Shown here piece after piece: positions 21,083 to 32,900 of a DNA stretch of 64,000 bases. The stretch is from Dendrobium chrysotoxum. Its lineage: Eukaryota > Streptophyta > Magnoliopsida > Asparagales > Orchidaceae. The stretch lies in the NCBI GenBank assembly GCA_019925795.1, contig CM034314.1, positions 94,483,264 to 94,547,263 on the forward strand. Reading direction: 5' to 3'. Within the stretch, counting starts at the first letter, position 1; each line of letters starts with the position of its first letter. Below the pieces are notes generated by a model that did not search any database, was not told the origin of the DNA, and saw only the letters and a program-made list of their open reading frames with translations. Both the position numbers and the translations under genes were made by a program.

Positions 21083-22661
21083 TGTTGCGGACTAGAATAT
21101 ACATGGTGATAGAGTTAAAATTCTACGTCTTAGCGTCGCACGAATATCCATCTCACACACAGAGAACACAATATTTTTTATGTGAAAAACCCGAGAAAGA
21201 GAAAAAACCACGAGGCCTAGCCGACTTGAAAATGATTCCACTAGAATTTGAGTAAAGTACAATGGTTTGACTCGTCCTTGAAGATGACCATATTACAAAT
21301 ATCAACTGAAAGTTTCACAAAAGTCCAGCGTCACTCTACCGTCAGGTGGTGGTCCGGCAGCACTCCGATGTCAGGTGGTGGTCCGACAGTGGTACATTAA
21401 TGTCAGGGGGCTCTCCGGCTTTGGGTGGCACTTCGACGTCCTTTGATGGTCTAGTGATGGTTTGATAGAACTCCGGCGTCCCTTGGCGGTGGTGCAACAG
21501 AACTCTGGCGGTGGTCGAAGAGGAGCTAGGCGGCTGGAGCTTTCTTCCTTCTCTTCCTTCTTCTCTCTTGGCTTCCCTCCCTTTTCAAGAGGAAATGAGA
21601 TTCTATTTATAGAATTATTGAGTGACATGACTTGTAAATAAGTGAAAGATCAAGGGAAAATTGGGAGTGGTTCAGATGGACAGTCGATTAGGGGTGTCAA
21701 AATCGGGTTTCGGGTCGGGTTCGGGTCGAACCCGCAATGACCCGCAGCTAAACGGGTTGACCCTAACCCGACCCGGGTAGGGAAACGGGTCAGAAAACCG
21801 GACCTGGACCCGACCCGTCGGGTTGGCGGGTCAACCCGACCCGACCCGGGTCAGGAAGGCTGACGCGAGGCGGGCGCGCGTGGGCGCGCGCGGGCTAGCG
21901 CGCGGGTGCGGGGCGGGCAAGCGCGCGGGTGCAGGCGAGCGCGCGAGTGCGGGCGAGCGCAGGCGCGGGCGAGCGAGGCGAGCCCGGGCGAGGGCGCGGG
22001 CGCGCGGGCGCGCGGGCGCGGGCGCGAGCGCGCTGCTGGCGTTCGCGGATGCGCGCGGGCAGGGCGGGCAGGCTTCTCGGGCAGGGCCTTAAACAGGTAA
22101 ACGGGTTGACCCGGCAACCCGTCGGGTCAACCCGAACCCGACCCGTTTTTCAAACGGGTCGAATTCCTGAACTCGAACCCGACCTGTTTTGAACTCGGGT
22201 CGGGTTCGAGTCGGGTTTTCCGGGTCGGGTTCGAGTCGGGTTGTCGTGTCGTGTCAAATATTGACACCCCTACAGTCGATATTGATTTCTGCAATCATGC
22301 ACCGTTCAATAGACCTTTGACTGTCTTAATGATATCAAAATTTGATGATCTTGGGCTCGTTGGATTTGTCTCGTCGAGCCGCTCGATTCGACTATAAACA
22401 TGTCACGATTCGAGACCGTTTGGTAACCCAAATTGCGGTTTGATCCTTCTAAAAGTGCTTCGAGTCTTTGATTTGGACTCATTTGGGCTCGGATTTGGTC
22501 GATTTTGGTGTCGTTGGGTTCGTGTTTATGAGACGCTCAGTTTGATTGTAAATTTGCAGAAATCAGAGTTTGGATGGTCTCATTTTTAATTTTTAAAGCT
22601 TCCAACTTAATTTTGTCTCAAGATTCGTGCCCGATCAAGATAATTTTTTGATGATGTATCA
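21083..22661 (+). mobile_element. Solo LTR, family G, copy 2, interrupted by a hAT-like element
   Basis: Begins TGTTGCGGAC and ends GATGTATCA, with ACATT / ATATT flanks (21078-21082, 22662-22666; one mismatch). The hAT-like element at 21689-22272 is nested inside. Without it the LTR is about 990 bp, shorter than copy 1 mainly because the minisatellite is short. Confidence 0.7.
21689..22272. mobile_element. hAT-like GGGTC-rich element, copy H3, very GC-rich core
   Basis: Starts TAGGGGTGTCAAAATC, ends ATTGACACCCCTA, and has the perfect 8-bp duplication CAGTCGAT (21681-21688 and 22273-22280). The core from about 21860 to 22080 is almost pure G/C (GCGCGCGGGCG words) in an otherwise AT-rich neighbourhood. 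Long Arg/Ala/Gly open frames on both strands come from that composition and are not genes. Confidence 0.9.
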
Positions 22662-22666
22662 ATATT

Positions 22667-24546
22667 GATCATACAAGAATGTCTTTAGATGCAAGAAAAC
22701 ACTAAGATTAGAGTTTTACTATTTTATTTTATGATTTTATTATAAACTTATGATTTTAATGGCATGGGATGGAGTAAATGAGTGAAATATATACAAATTT
22801 TGGATGCAAGATTAAAAAACATTTAGTGTTACATATGACTGATGAGGTAATTGATGAGGAGGCTCTATAGTTATAATGTACAACATAGATCTATAGCTCA
22901 TAGTTATCAAATAAGAATATTTTTTATATAAATGGAAAAAGGATTCATGACTTGGAGCATTCTTAGAAGTGAAGTCCTAAATTATCAAAATATGAATTGA
23001 TTCTATAAAACCTCTTATGTGAGGAATATTTTAATGTTATAGTTCTAATTTGAAGTTCATAGCCTTAGCTTTTGCATTGTCTAAACGTATATTTAATTTG
23101 AATTTTCATGAATTTAAGAATTATGAAGCATGATATGTTAGAATGTGAATATATTGAAGACATGATCAATCTATTGGACTACCTTCAGCTTATTTAAGGT
23201 AGATGATTGTTTACTTATTAAGGGATTACTTTTGATCATACTAATTTTCGAGTCTTCATAATGACACATCGCTAATGTGATATATATATATATATATATA
23301 TACATTAATAGTACCACTTTTGTTGATATTATTGGCTACTTGGGATGGTCAGTTATAAAGTGATGAAATGTTATTGAGCTCCACTAGATGGCTAAAAATC
23401 TTTCTTATTTTCACAATATGAAAATAATTAATTGTAGATGAAATGTATACAAGTAAATGATTGATGAGTTGTTTCTGAATGCATGAATTTAATATGAATG
23501 CAAGTGGATATTTAAAAATATAAATGCAATGACTGATATTTTGACTTCTGATAAGTAAATTAAACTATTTTCAATATTTGGTATTCTTTTATTATAAGTT
23601 AGACTATTCATATACATTATATATCACTGTTATAATAGAGTATTTATTGTTATTAGTGTCTCTTTTATTGATTATATTTATACCTTAGTCTTGTCATTAT
23701 ATTTTGATCAGGAGAATTTCCTTATTAAGTTTGGTTCCTTCAATCTCACATCTAATAAATTTTATAAAATTTTGGATTATTACTTAAAAATTAAATTTAA
23801 TGTTTATAATAAATTAATTATGAAGATATTTTCTTAAACTTTTCGAGGGTATACCAATAAAATCATAGGATAAGAGTGCTATAATGGTAAAAATCTCAAC
23901 ATATAAATAATGTACACAAAAACATTGGTTTTAACAGCCCAGCCCAGTTCAATGGGCAATATTGGCCCATGTACATGGAAGAGATTGGTTCATGGCTTGC
24001 AAGATCGTATTAGGCCCAAATGGGCCGTTCTTCCAGTCCTACATGCTGACTCGTTGTTGTTACTCCTTCAATCGTCTGGATATTTCACAAGTTAAAAATT
24101 AGAAATTGGTGTGATGGAGAAATTATTATATGCAAGATCGAACACGGTAAGTTTGTCTATGTAAATAGAAAAAACTCAGTAAACTATGATTTTACTGTTC
24201 ATCATTGCGCTTTTACTGTTCACAAAGATAAAATTGAACGGTTCTCTATGTCCGGTCTCCGCACGTAATAATCTCTCGGTATGATGATATGCTATGTTTG
24301 TTGTTATTTAGGCTTTCTTCTGCTTGAGCATTCATTTTACTAAGGGGGTTGTTTGAGATTAAATTTTTTTTAAATATGTTTTATTTGTATTTTTTATAAT
24401 TTTCTTTTTCACTCATGGATTTACAACCCTACAAAACCAGCCCTTATTTTTCGTACTTTGCCGCAATTGTTGGCCTTTCCTCGAACACTTTGTCCCTACC
24501 ATATATGTGCCCCTTCCCACATGATCTAACCGCCACATTGAAGATT
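22667..24546. other. Non-genic stretch
   Basis: AT-rich, with a TA tract at about 23280-23302. A 61-codon frame at 23910-24095 in a GGCCCA-containing patch is unrecognised. No bounded repeat was found. Confidence 0.5.
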
Positions 24547-24549
24547 ATG

Positions 24550-24847
24550 GCTTCGCTTGGGATAGCTTAAGACCACTGCTTATTTCCTGCTTTTAACAGA
24601 TTTTTGTATTAAAAAAAGTTTTATAAAGCAATAAGAAAATCGTCTCAGGCTTCTTTTAAGGCATCTTTCTTACTGCTTTGTGTTTTAGATAACAATCACA
24701 ATTTTTTGTTAGGCCACTATTTTTCGTTGCTTCTTAAAAATTTTTACATTAAAAAGCTGCTCTCTACAACAACTTAAAATATATATATATTTTTTTTTCT
24801 TTATACCAGCTTTACAAAACAGTAAAAAAAATTTTCTAGACGAAGCC
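24550..24847. mobile_element. Composite Tourist-like MITE
   Basis: Outer ends GGCTTCGCTTGGGA and AGACGAAGCC, with TAT and TAA outside (24547-24549, 24848-24850). A second left end (GGCTTCTTTTAAGGCATC) lies near 24647, so at least two related copies are fused or nested. Confidence 0.6.
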
Positions 24848-24933
24848 TAAAAGATTTCAATTAAATTTGATACCATTGTAAAGGTTTATATAATTTGAGT
24901 TGAACTACATATTAATAATTTAGTTAAATAACA

Positions 24934-25128
24934 TTTTTTTTGGGTATCTACCCGTTGCGGAGTAACTAGTCCTTCAGTAGGCTTAGCGGCAACCAACCCC
25001 ACAGGTGCCAGACCACGCACTTATTTTCTCCTTACTTAAGGAGTTGTGTCGCTTGAGAGATGAATCGAACATGGGTTGGAGAGTTTCCTACCACGCTCGT
25101 CCACCAACCCAACTTAAGCCCGGTGGGG
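24934..25128 (-). mobile_element. tRNA-derived SINE-like element
   Basis: Read on the minus strand it has a box-A-like TGGACGAGCGTGG (25091-25103), a box-B-like GTTCGATTCA (about 25061-25070), a moderately GC-rich body and an 8-base A tail (24934-24941). ATGTT occurs next to both ends and could be a short target duplication. The layout matches tRNA-derived plant SINEs; the family was not identified. Confidence 0.5.
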
Positions 25129-25665
25129 TGAACATAATTTCCTATCTACATGATATTCTTCTTTCATTTATATCTTTATTACATTTAATGATTCATTTGG
25201 TTACTTGAAATTTATAATGATGTATTTATTAGATTTTGTCATTTAGTTCATTGTAATTAAACTTTATTATTATTATTTTATTTTACAATAAATTTCAAGC
25301 GCATGTTAATTTCTTCTTTTTTTACTTTCTATTTATTTTTATTACATTTACCCTTTTTATTTCTTCAAAATTGAATCACATATTCCCTATATTATACTGC
25401 AAGTGTTTTTTAAGTAGGAATTACATGCATGATTAATTCTATTTTTTTATAAAATGATTGTGATTTTTAACAATTAAAAATATCCTAAAATAATTTATTA
25501 AATATGATTTTAAGAAAAAAATTCATTAATATGATCATTATTATAATTGTTTATAATGATAATTTATTTATTTGATTGTTTTATTAAAAATAATTAAATA
25601 AATATAATTTAAAACGACGTAATATTATTTTAAAATTTTAAATTTTAGTTACATTATCATAATTA
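25129..25665. other. Non-genic AT-rich stretch
   Basis: Nothing recognised apart from general AT richness. Confidence 0.5.
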
Positions 25666-25673
25666 GGAGTGTC

Positions 25674-26528
25674 AAAATAGATTGACGAGTAGGGTTCAGA
25701 TCTAACTCGAAATTGATCAAATTCAAATTCAGTCAATCCGAACTCAACACGTTTAATAAACGAGTAAAAAATACCAACTCGAGCTTGACTCGCTAGTAAC
25801 CCGAATGACTCGAATCCGACTTGTTAACACATTTTGGTCAATTTTTTTTATATTTTATTGACTATAAAGTTTTTTTATTAGATTTAAATTAGAATTTGAC
25901 TCTTAACACAATGGCGGAACCAGCCTTAATTCTCAGGGGGCAAGTGACAAAATTATAAAAAAATAAAGAAATATATAAGGGTGCAAAAATAATTTATTTT
26001 GCAGATAATCGTTTTTCACTGACTTATTTGTTAGCGTTAGAAAAATTCAACATAATCCGATGAAAATAGCGGGAGGCCAAGAGGCTTCCTTATTTTTTGA
26101 GGGGCAAATTGAGTAAAAAGAGGTTGGTTGGGGGCAAAAAATAAAATTCGGTTTAGGGGGGGGGGGGGGGGGGGGGACGCAGATTACAAATAACATTTAC
26201 TATACTCAGCAGTATACAGTTCCGCCCCTGTTCTAATATGACACAAATAGAGAAAAATGATTCATGTAGTCGACCCCATGTAGTGAGAAAAATACTTGAT
26301 ACTTTTGTTGTTATTGACTATAAGATTTAGAATATTTGATCAAAATTAAAAAAAATATATCCACAGGTAAAAAAATTAAGGAACAAATATTAAACGTGTA
26401 TTTTTGAGTCGCAAATAGGTTTATTTGTCAAGTCGAACCAGATTCATTAATAAACGAGTCAGAAAACCAACCAAGCTCGACCCATTTATTATATGAATCA
26501 CACAAAATTCGAATTAATGACACCTCTA
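25674..26528. mobile_element. hAT-like element, diverged copy H4, with a nested element
   Basis: Starts TAGGAGTGTCAAAATAG and ends AATGACACCTCTA. The flanks ATCATAAT / ATCATAGC (25666-25673, 26529-26536) match at 6 of 8 positions. The GGGTC words of the family are largely eroded. A 322-bp element at 25909-26230 sits inside. Confidence 0.65.
25909..26230. mobile_element. Second hAT-like element nested in H4
   Basis: Left end CAATGGCGGAACCAG; inverted right end (minus strand) CAGGGGCGGAACTG. Flanks TCTTAACA / TTCTAATA agree at 5 of 8 positions, the mismatches all being C/T transitions. An uninterrupted run of 21 G (26156-26176) lies inside. This is a different family from the GGGTC-rich elements. 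Confidence 0.5.
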
Positions 26529-26673
26529 ATCATAGCATAATTTAAGCTCATTCTATTGAGTATTTATTTATTCCAAATTAATGTTGCGTGGGGCCCAATG
26601 ATATTCTCTCCCACCAATTTTATATATTATTTTATTTCATAAACCATTTTTTAGCCGTTAGATTATTTTATTT

Positions 26674-26680
26674 TATAAAT
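26674..26680 (+). promoter_or_regulatory. Probable TATA box of SIR
   Basis: TATAAAT about 256 bp upstream of the SIR ATG. Sequence becomes more GC-rich just downstream (about 26745-26935), as expected for a 5' UTR of roughly 225 nt. Positional inference only. Confidence 0.4.
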
Positions 26681-26935
26681 GATATTCTCTGCCTTGAAAA
26701 AGAATATATTTGTGCTTCAAAGGGATTTGTTCCATTTCTAATATCCGGCCGCCTGTCCTGTGATAACCACACTCTTCGCGAAAGCAGGCAAAGACTCAGA
26801 AAGGCCGCCGGTCTTGTGTTTTCTCCGGCGGCTGTTTCTGGCGAACAAGAATCCATCGACGGTTAGGCGGAAGTCTTCATCCTAGTATTTGCTACGCTCC
26901 GTCACTCGTTCTTGTGATTCCCTTGAACCCGAGCA

Positions 26936-29900
26936 ATGGCAGCATCGACGGTGTTGGCGAAGGCCGTCGGAGCTGAGAAGGAATTGAAGGTTCATATGCC
27001 TGGATACGGAGGGTTGAGATCCTCTGGGATGATCACTCTCGCGGGATCGGTTCGGGCTATGCCCGCTTCGTCTTCTTCGTCTAGCTCCGCTGGGATTGTG
27101 AGGGCTGTTGCCACGGTGAGGTTTCTGACTGTTTTTTTTTTTAATAAACTTATGAGTTTATTGTGCTGTGGAGTTTTTTACTTGAGTTAGGTTTTTTTTT
27201 TTAATTTCTGCAAAGTTTTGCTTGGAATTTGTGAAAGTCGAGCACTTTTTGGAGATCGCTTTTCGCTTTTAAAAAAAATGTTTAAATTCGCTCTAAATGA
27301 GAAGTTGGTTTCATAGTGTTAACAAGTGTGCAAATAAATGTTTCAAATGCATTATGCAAGTGTGCATGCGCATTGATTAGTGTGCTAAATGCATTATGCA
27401 AGAGCATTGAACAATAAGCAAATGTGCAAATGAGTATGCAAGCTCATTATGCAAATACACTGAAAAATGCGTTTGACATTTAAAAGAAGTTTCAATTTCT
27501 TGCATTTGCTCCAACAATCATGATAACCATGCAAATGCAAATGTCTTAGAATGCTATATAGGTTAAAATTGAGTTAAACTAAAAAAATTCTATTTTCAAG
27601 TCAAATGTCCGCATGTGTTTCAATCTATACGTCAAACTACTAAATTTGAGTTTCGAGAACACTGCGTGGTTTAAAATAAATAACTCATATCGAACCTAAT
27701 ACTGTGTTAGCGAATGAATAAAGTTGATAAGGTTTGAACAATGAAAAATAATCTCAGAAAAGCCTCTATGGTGACTATGTTGAAAGTGAATCTCAATTGG
27801 AGGGGTCCTTATATTCTAAAATGTCTTCAACTCCCGATGAAATATAAATATTTTAAAAGCAACTTAAACGTCATCTCGATGATGGCCGTGCTAACAATGA
27901 ATCTTAATCGGAGGGGACCACTACTTAATTTCCAAAAAAATGTCACTAAATTCTAAAATTAATCACGTATGGGCTCAAATTTCAATAAGAGCTCAACATT
28001 TGATATTTATCAAAATTTAAAACACTTAAATGAAATGTACTATTAAAAACTTAAAGTGAAATTTCATTCACACTTCACAACCATTTATTAGGGGTGATAA
28101 ATTTGAGGATAACCTTAGTTCCCAAAGAGGGAATGCCCAATCAAGCTTATAGCTAAAATTCATTTTCAAATGAGGTCTCGTTAGTAAGGACGTGTTACGT
28201 GCCCTCTAACTAATGATTTTGCTGCCAAATGACATCACATATAAATGACTATGACTGGATGGTTTTACCATAAAGTGGTACTACTAAATTACGGTTATGG
28301 CCAGAACCTGTATGTTCTTAACAGCTAAAACCCTTGAGAATAAATCATAGGATATACTTGATAAGTCACAAAGCTACTGTTAGTTAAGATCAACTTAAAT
28401 TTGTCCCCTTGGGCAAACATTCACCAAGGTCCAGAAGGTACCATTTGATGAAGCATCTCATGACTGCTGACAAAGATCTTTTGGTCAGGTTGGGTCAACC
28501 ACCTCTTTGACTAAGTAGAATAGGGAACACGATGACCCAGGATGACATAACCATGAGATCATGATCGGGCTCATTATCGTTTACCCCACTATCTTCTTTA
28601 AGTATGCGGGTAAATTTCAGAATCCTAAAAACCCAAAATCTAAATCCTGCAAATTATTGCTACTATACGTGGATATTTAGTGCCTATCTAATGACTAGCT
28701 TTAATTGAACATTCTATCTCATTATCGGGAGGGATAATGAACCATAGGGGCTTGTGTCAATGGAAAATCAGACCCTCAGATCATAAAGTCCTTGAAAAAT
28801 GAGGGTGAAATCTCTAGGTAGTGTCTCATTTAAAATCTTACCCGTCTTATGAAAATTTATCTTAGAACTTAATCTATCAAAACTCTCCTCAACAAAAAGG
28901 TGGGAAGAAGCCGGGGTGCAAATTTTTGGAGCCCTCAGGAGTGACATGATGCTTAGCTTCTTTTGAAGGGGGAATCTCAATATCCTTAAATCTGCTATCT
29001 GTGACCTTGCTAATACCTTCTTCATAGTAAGAGAGGGCTTGCTCGGTTTTAGGGGAAGAGAATTTTATGAAGAAAGGGAGAATCAAACCTTTAGAGGGAA
29101 AAAGTTTTTTTTTTTGGGCGGGTGGGTGGGTGGGGGGATATTAGTTATTTAGTGCATACTTTCTCACAAAGGCTTACTTAATGCTCTAACTTGTAGCCAT
29201 TTATAGGAGCACAACAAATCAGTCACAAATTTGTGAACAAACTAGTAAGCAACTTATAATCTCAATCTAAAGGATTATTAGCCATCTAATCTACAAAACA
29301 AGGAGAAGATACGAAATCCCTTAAGGAAAAACTTACTTGAAATGGCAGACAATAAGCGAGAATAATGGAGCAGCCCCTCTTAGCTACTCTGTTTGGAGTT
29401 GCTCAAGTCCGGAAAGGTTGAACTATGTTATAGAAATTTAATTAGTTTAACAAGAATCCCTTTCGCTTTACCCCAAATTGGAAAATAGTGCTACTAAGAT
29501 CCTTATTCTCTTTATAACCACAATAAAATGCTCACGTTGCTTCATGTATAACTGCAGCCTGATACTGCTGTCGTCAAACGAAGCAAGGTTGAATTGTACA
29601 AAGAACAAAGCAACTTTCTTAGGTTCCCTCTAAATGAGGAGTTGCAGAATGAGGCGGCTGGCATTAATGAAGTTGCCACCCAATTGATCAAGTTTCATGG
29701 AAGTTATCAACAGACCAACAGGGATGAACGTGGTACAAAGTCTTACCAGTTTATGCTTCGAACAAAAAATCCATGTGGCAAAGTCCCAAACAAGCTCTAC
29801 TTGGTAATGGATGACCTTGCAGATGAATTTGGTATTGGTACTCTCCGTCTAACCACCAGACAAACATTTCAGTTACATGGAGTTTTAAAGAAGAACCTCA

Positions 29901-32900
29901 AAACTGTGATGAGCACTATCATAAAGAATATGGGATCAACTCTTGGTGCTTGTGGTGACCTAAACAGAAATGTTCTTGCCCCAGCAGCACCCTATACAAA
30001 CAAGGAGTATGCTTTTGCTCAGGAGACTGCAGAGAACATTGCTTCACTTCTGACTCCTCAGTCTGGTGCTTATTATGATATCTGGGTAGATGGTGAAAAA
30101 GTCATGTCTGCAGAGCCTCCTGAGGTAACTGCAGCTCGTAATGATAACTCCCATGGGACAAACTTTCCAGAATCTCCAGAACCCATCTATGGTACACAGT
30201 TCTTGCCTCGGAAGTTTAAGATTGCAGTGACTGTACCTACTGACAACTCAGTGGATATTCTAACCAATGACATTGGTGTTGTGGTGATTTCTGATAGTGA
30301 TGGAGAGCATCAAGGCTTTAATATCTATGTAAGCAGTAAATATTATATTTTTTACTTATTTGCTGCTCTTGTTCATTAACGAACTGACTGCTGATGGTAT
30401 GTGAACTGACTGCTGATTGTATGTTACGTGAAGGTGGGTGGTGGCATGGGAAGGACACACAGGGTGGAGACCACTTTTCCTCGTCTTGGAGAGCCACTGG
30501 GTTATGTACCAAAAGAAGACATATTATATGCTGTGAAGGCAATTGTTGTTACCCAGAGAGAAAATGGGAGAAGGGATGATAGGAAGTATAGTAGAATGAA
30601 GTATTTGATAAGTCAATGGGGAATTGAAAAGTTCCGTTGTGTTGTTGAGAAGTATTATGGAAAGAAGTTTGAACCATTCAGAGAGTTGCCTGATTGGGAA
30701 TTCAGAAGCTACCTAGGATGGCATGAGCAGGTTAATTTGGCATATATTATGCATTAATTTGAATTATGTGCAATTGTATATTTGAATTTTAATTTTATTT
30801 GGCTTCATGTTCTTACATTTGTTATTTATGCAAAGTTAATCCTTCAAAGCCTATTGTCTCATAGGGGGATGGAGCATTGTTCTGTGGCCTTCATGTTGAT
30901 AGTGGCCGTATTGGAGGTAAAATGAAGAAAGCTTTAAGGGAAGTAATTGAGAAATATAATTTAAATGTTCGGATTACTCCAAACCAGAACTTGATTTTAT
31001 GTGACATTCGACGTACTTGGAGAAGACCAATTACAACAGTTCTAGCTCAGGCTGGTCTACTGGTAAATTCGGTTCCTTCTTTTTTTTGGTATCTTTTTAA
31101 AGCTTTAACTGCCTTAGTTGTAGAGGCATGCATTTAGTGAGGGAGATGATAGGAAATTGATAAAAAGCTATAAGTAGGCAATTCATCTGACTAGATTGTG
31201 AATCTGTAAACCAAAGTTCATGAAATTCAGCAAGATGATTCTAATTTTTTACTGCTGAAATTTTTTTCTGAAATAAAGGGGGGGTGTGATAATCAGTTTA
31301 GAGATGAAGAATGAGTGATATTGCTTTATAGAACCAAAATAATCTGTGTAAAAAATAGTAATAGCAACATTAATGTGGATTAATTCCCATGTAAGTCATC
31401 TAATGGACATTTTCTGCTCATGGAGACCTCTTAATTTTTGCAAAGTGGGGTTGTAACCAGTAAAGATAGTAAAGGACTTTGGAGCTTCATTTGTTTATAA
31501 GAGAAAATTTTCAATGTAGAGGAAGAATCGAGGATTTAAAGAGAAGGAGAGTGAGAATATTGGAAGAATGACAGCTTCATGGGAAGGGAAGTAAGAGGTT
31601 GAGAGAGAAAATGAAGAGCCTCATGGTTAGCTGATGGAGGATCAGCCAAGAACAAAAATGCTAGTGGGAGGCCATTTGTTTATTCCATAATTAATCATCT
31701 TTAATCATAACTCAATGTCTACTATTTATAATAACAAACATATATTTATGGACATTTAATCCTACTAATAGTTTGATAACGATGAGCATGTATGAATAAC
31801 AAATGACCATCTTACTCCTCACAAGTATCAAAATGACAAATAAGGACAGTGATATGACATAGAAATTAATAATGAAAATTATATATCACTAAAAGCTTTA
31901 ACTATGATAAAGGACATGACATGATAAGGTTAAAAAAATTAAATTGAGAAACATAATGACTTGTGATTGAGCACTGAGACGTCTTGAATTGTGTCAATTC
32001 CCTTGGCTTTTAAGTTTGCTTCAGAGAGTGAAATGCTATTGCAGGAAGGTTGGAGGTCTTCACTCATTTAACCATGTCATCAAAATCCATTCTATGGGAA
32101 ATCCATAGCAAGAAAATACAAAGGGGAAGGAAAATAATCATTTGATAGAAGGCTCACAACATCGATCTTCAAGAGAAATCATGAGCACATGCCATAGAAT
32201 CTCTAATGCTTATCTCTTTTCATATTAAGTAGATTGGTTTATAGTATCATTTGATGCAGAGTGGTGCAATGACAAGTGAAGACTGTGTCAGACTTGATTT
32301 GTTGAGAAGAGAAGATTTCGATGTAGAGTAAGAACAAGGGAGGTAAAGAGAAGTTGAGAAAATCAGAATAATGCAAGCCTCTAGAGCTGTGAAGGCAAGA
32401 GTTAGGGTGGTATAATGAAGAACCTTATGGCTTAGAGAAAGATGGAGGAATCTACCAAGTAAGAAAATGTAAGAGGAAAAACATTTTTTTATTTCATACT
32501 CAATCTTTAATTACAGCACAAGGCATACTATTTATTGTTGTAACCATAAATTAATGGACATTTTAGTACTTCTAACTTCAGCATAATAAGCATGTCCAAA
32601 TGACAAATTACCTTTTTTAGCTCTTGAAAAATAACAAAAATCTAAATAAGGATAATGATAAACATGATCAAAATAATAACAGCATAGTCATTAAAGACTT
32701 TAACTATGATAAGGCATGAGTAAATTTATTGTTGAACTGCATGTTGACTTACTGTGTAATGTAATGAAATCACGAAGGGAAAATGATGAAGAAGGGATAA
32801 ACACAAAAGAGATACATGAAAGTAAAGTCTTATTTCTCTTATTAATTTTCCATTCCGTGTAATAATGGTAGTACATGTCTTTAGATAAAGTATAATCTAT

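Noticed and set aside
21823..22192. Overlapping Arg/Ala/Gly-rich open frames on both strands
   Set aside because: They arise from the GC-only core of hAT-like element H3; every frame is open because stop codons need A and T. No domain or start context.
25061..25103. Possible tRNA gene on the minus strand
   Set aside because: Box A- and box B-like words exist but there is no full cloverleaf; it is A-tailed and fits a SINE.
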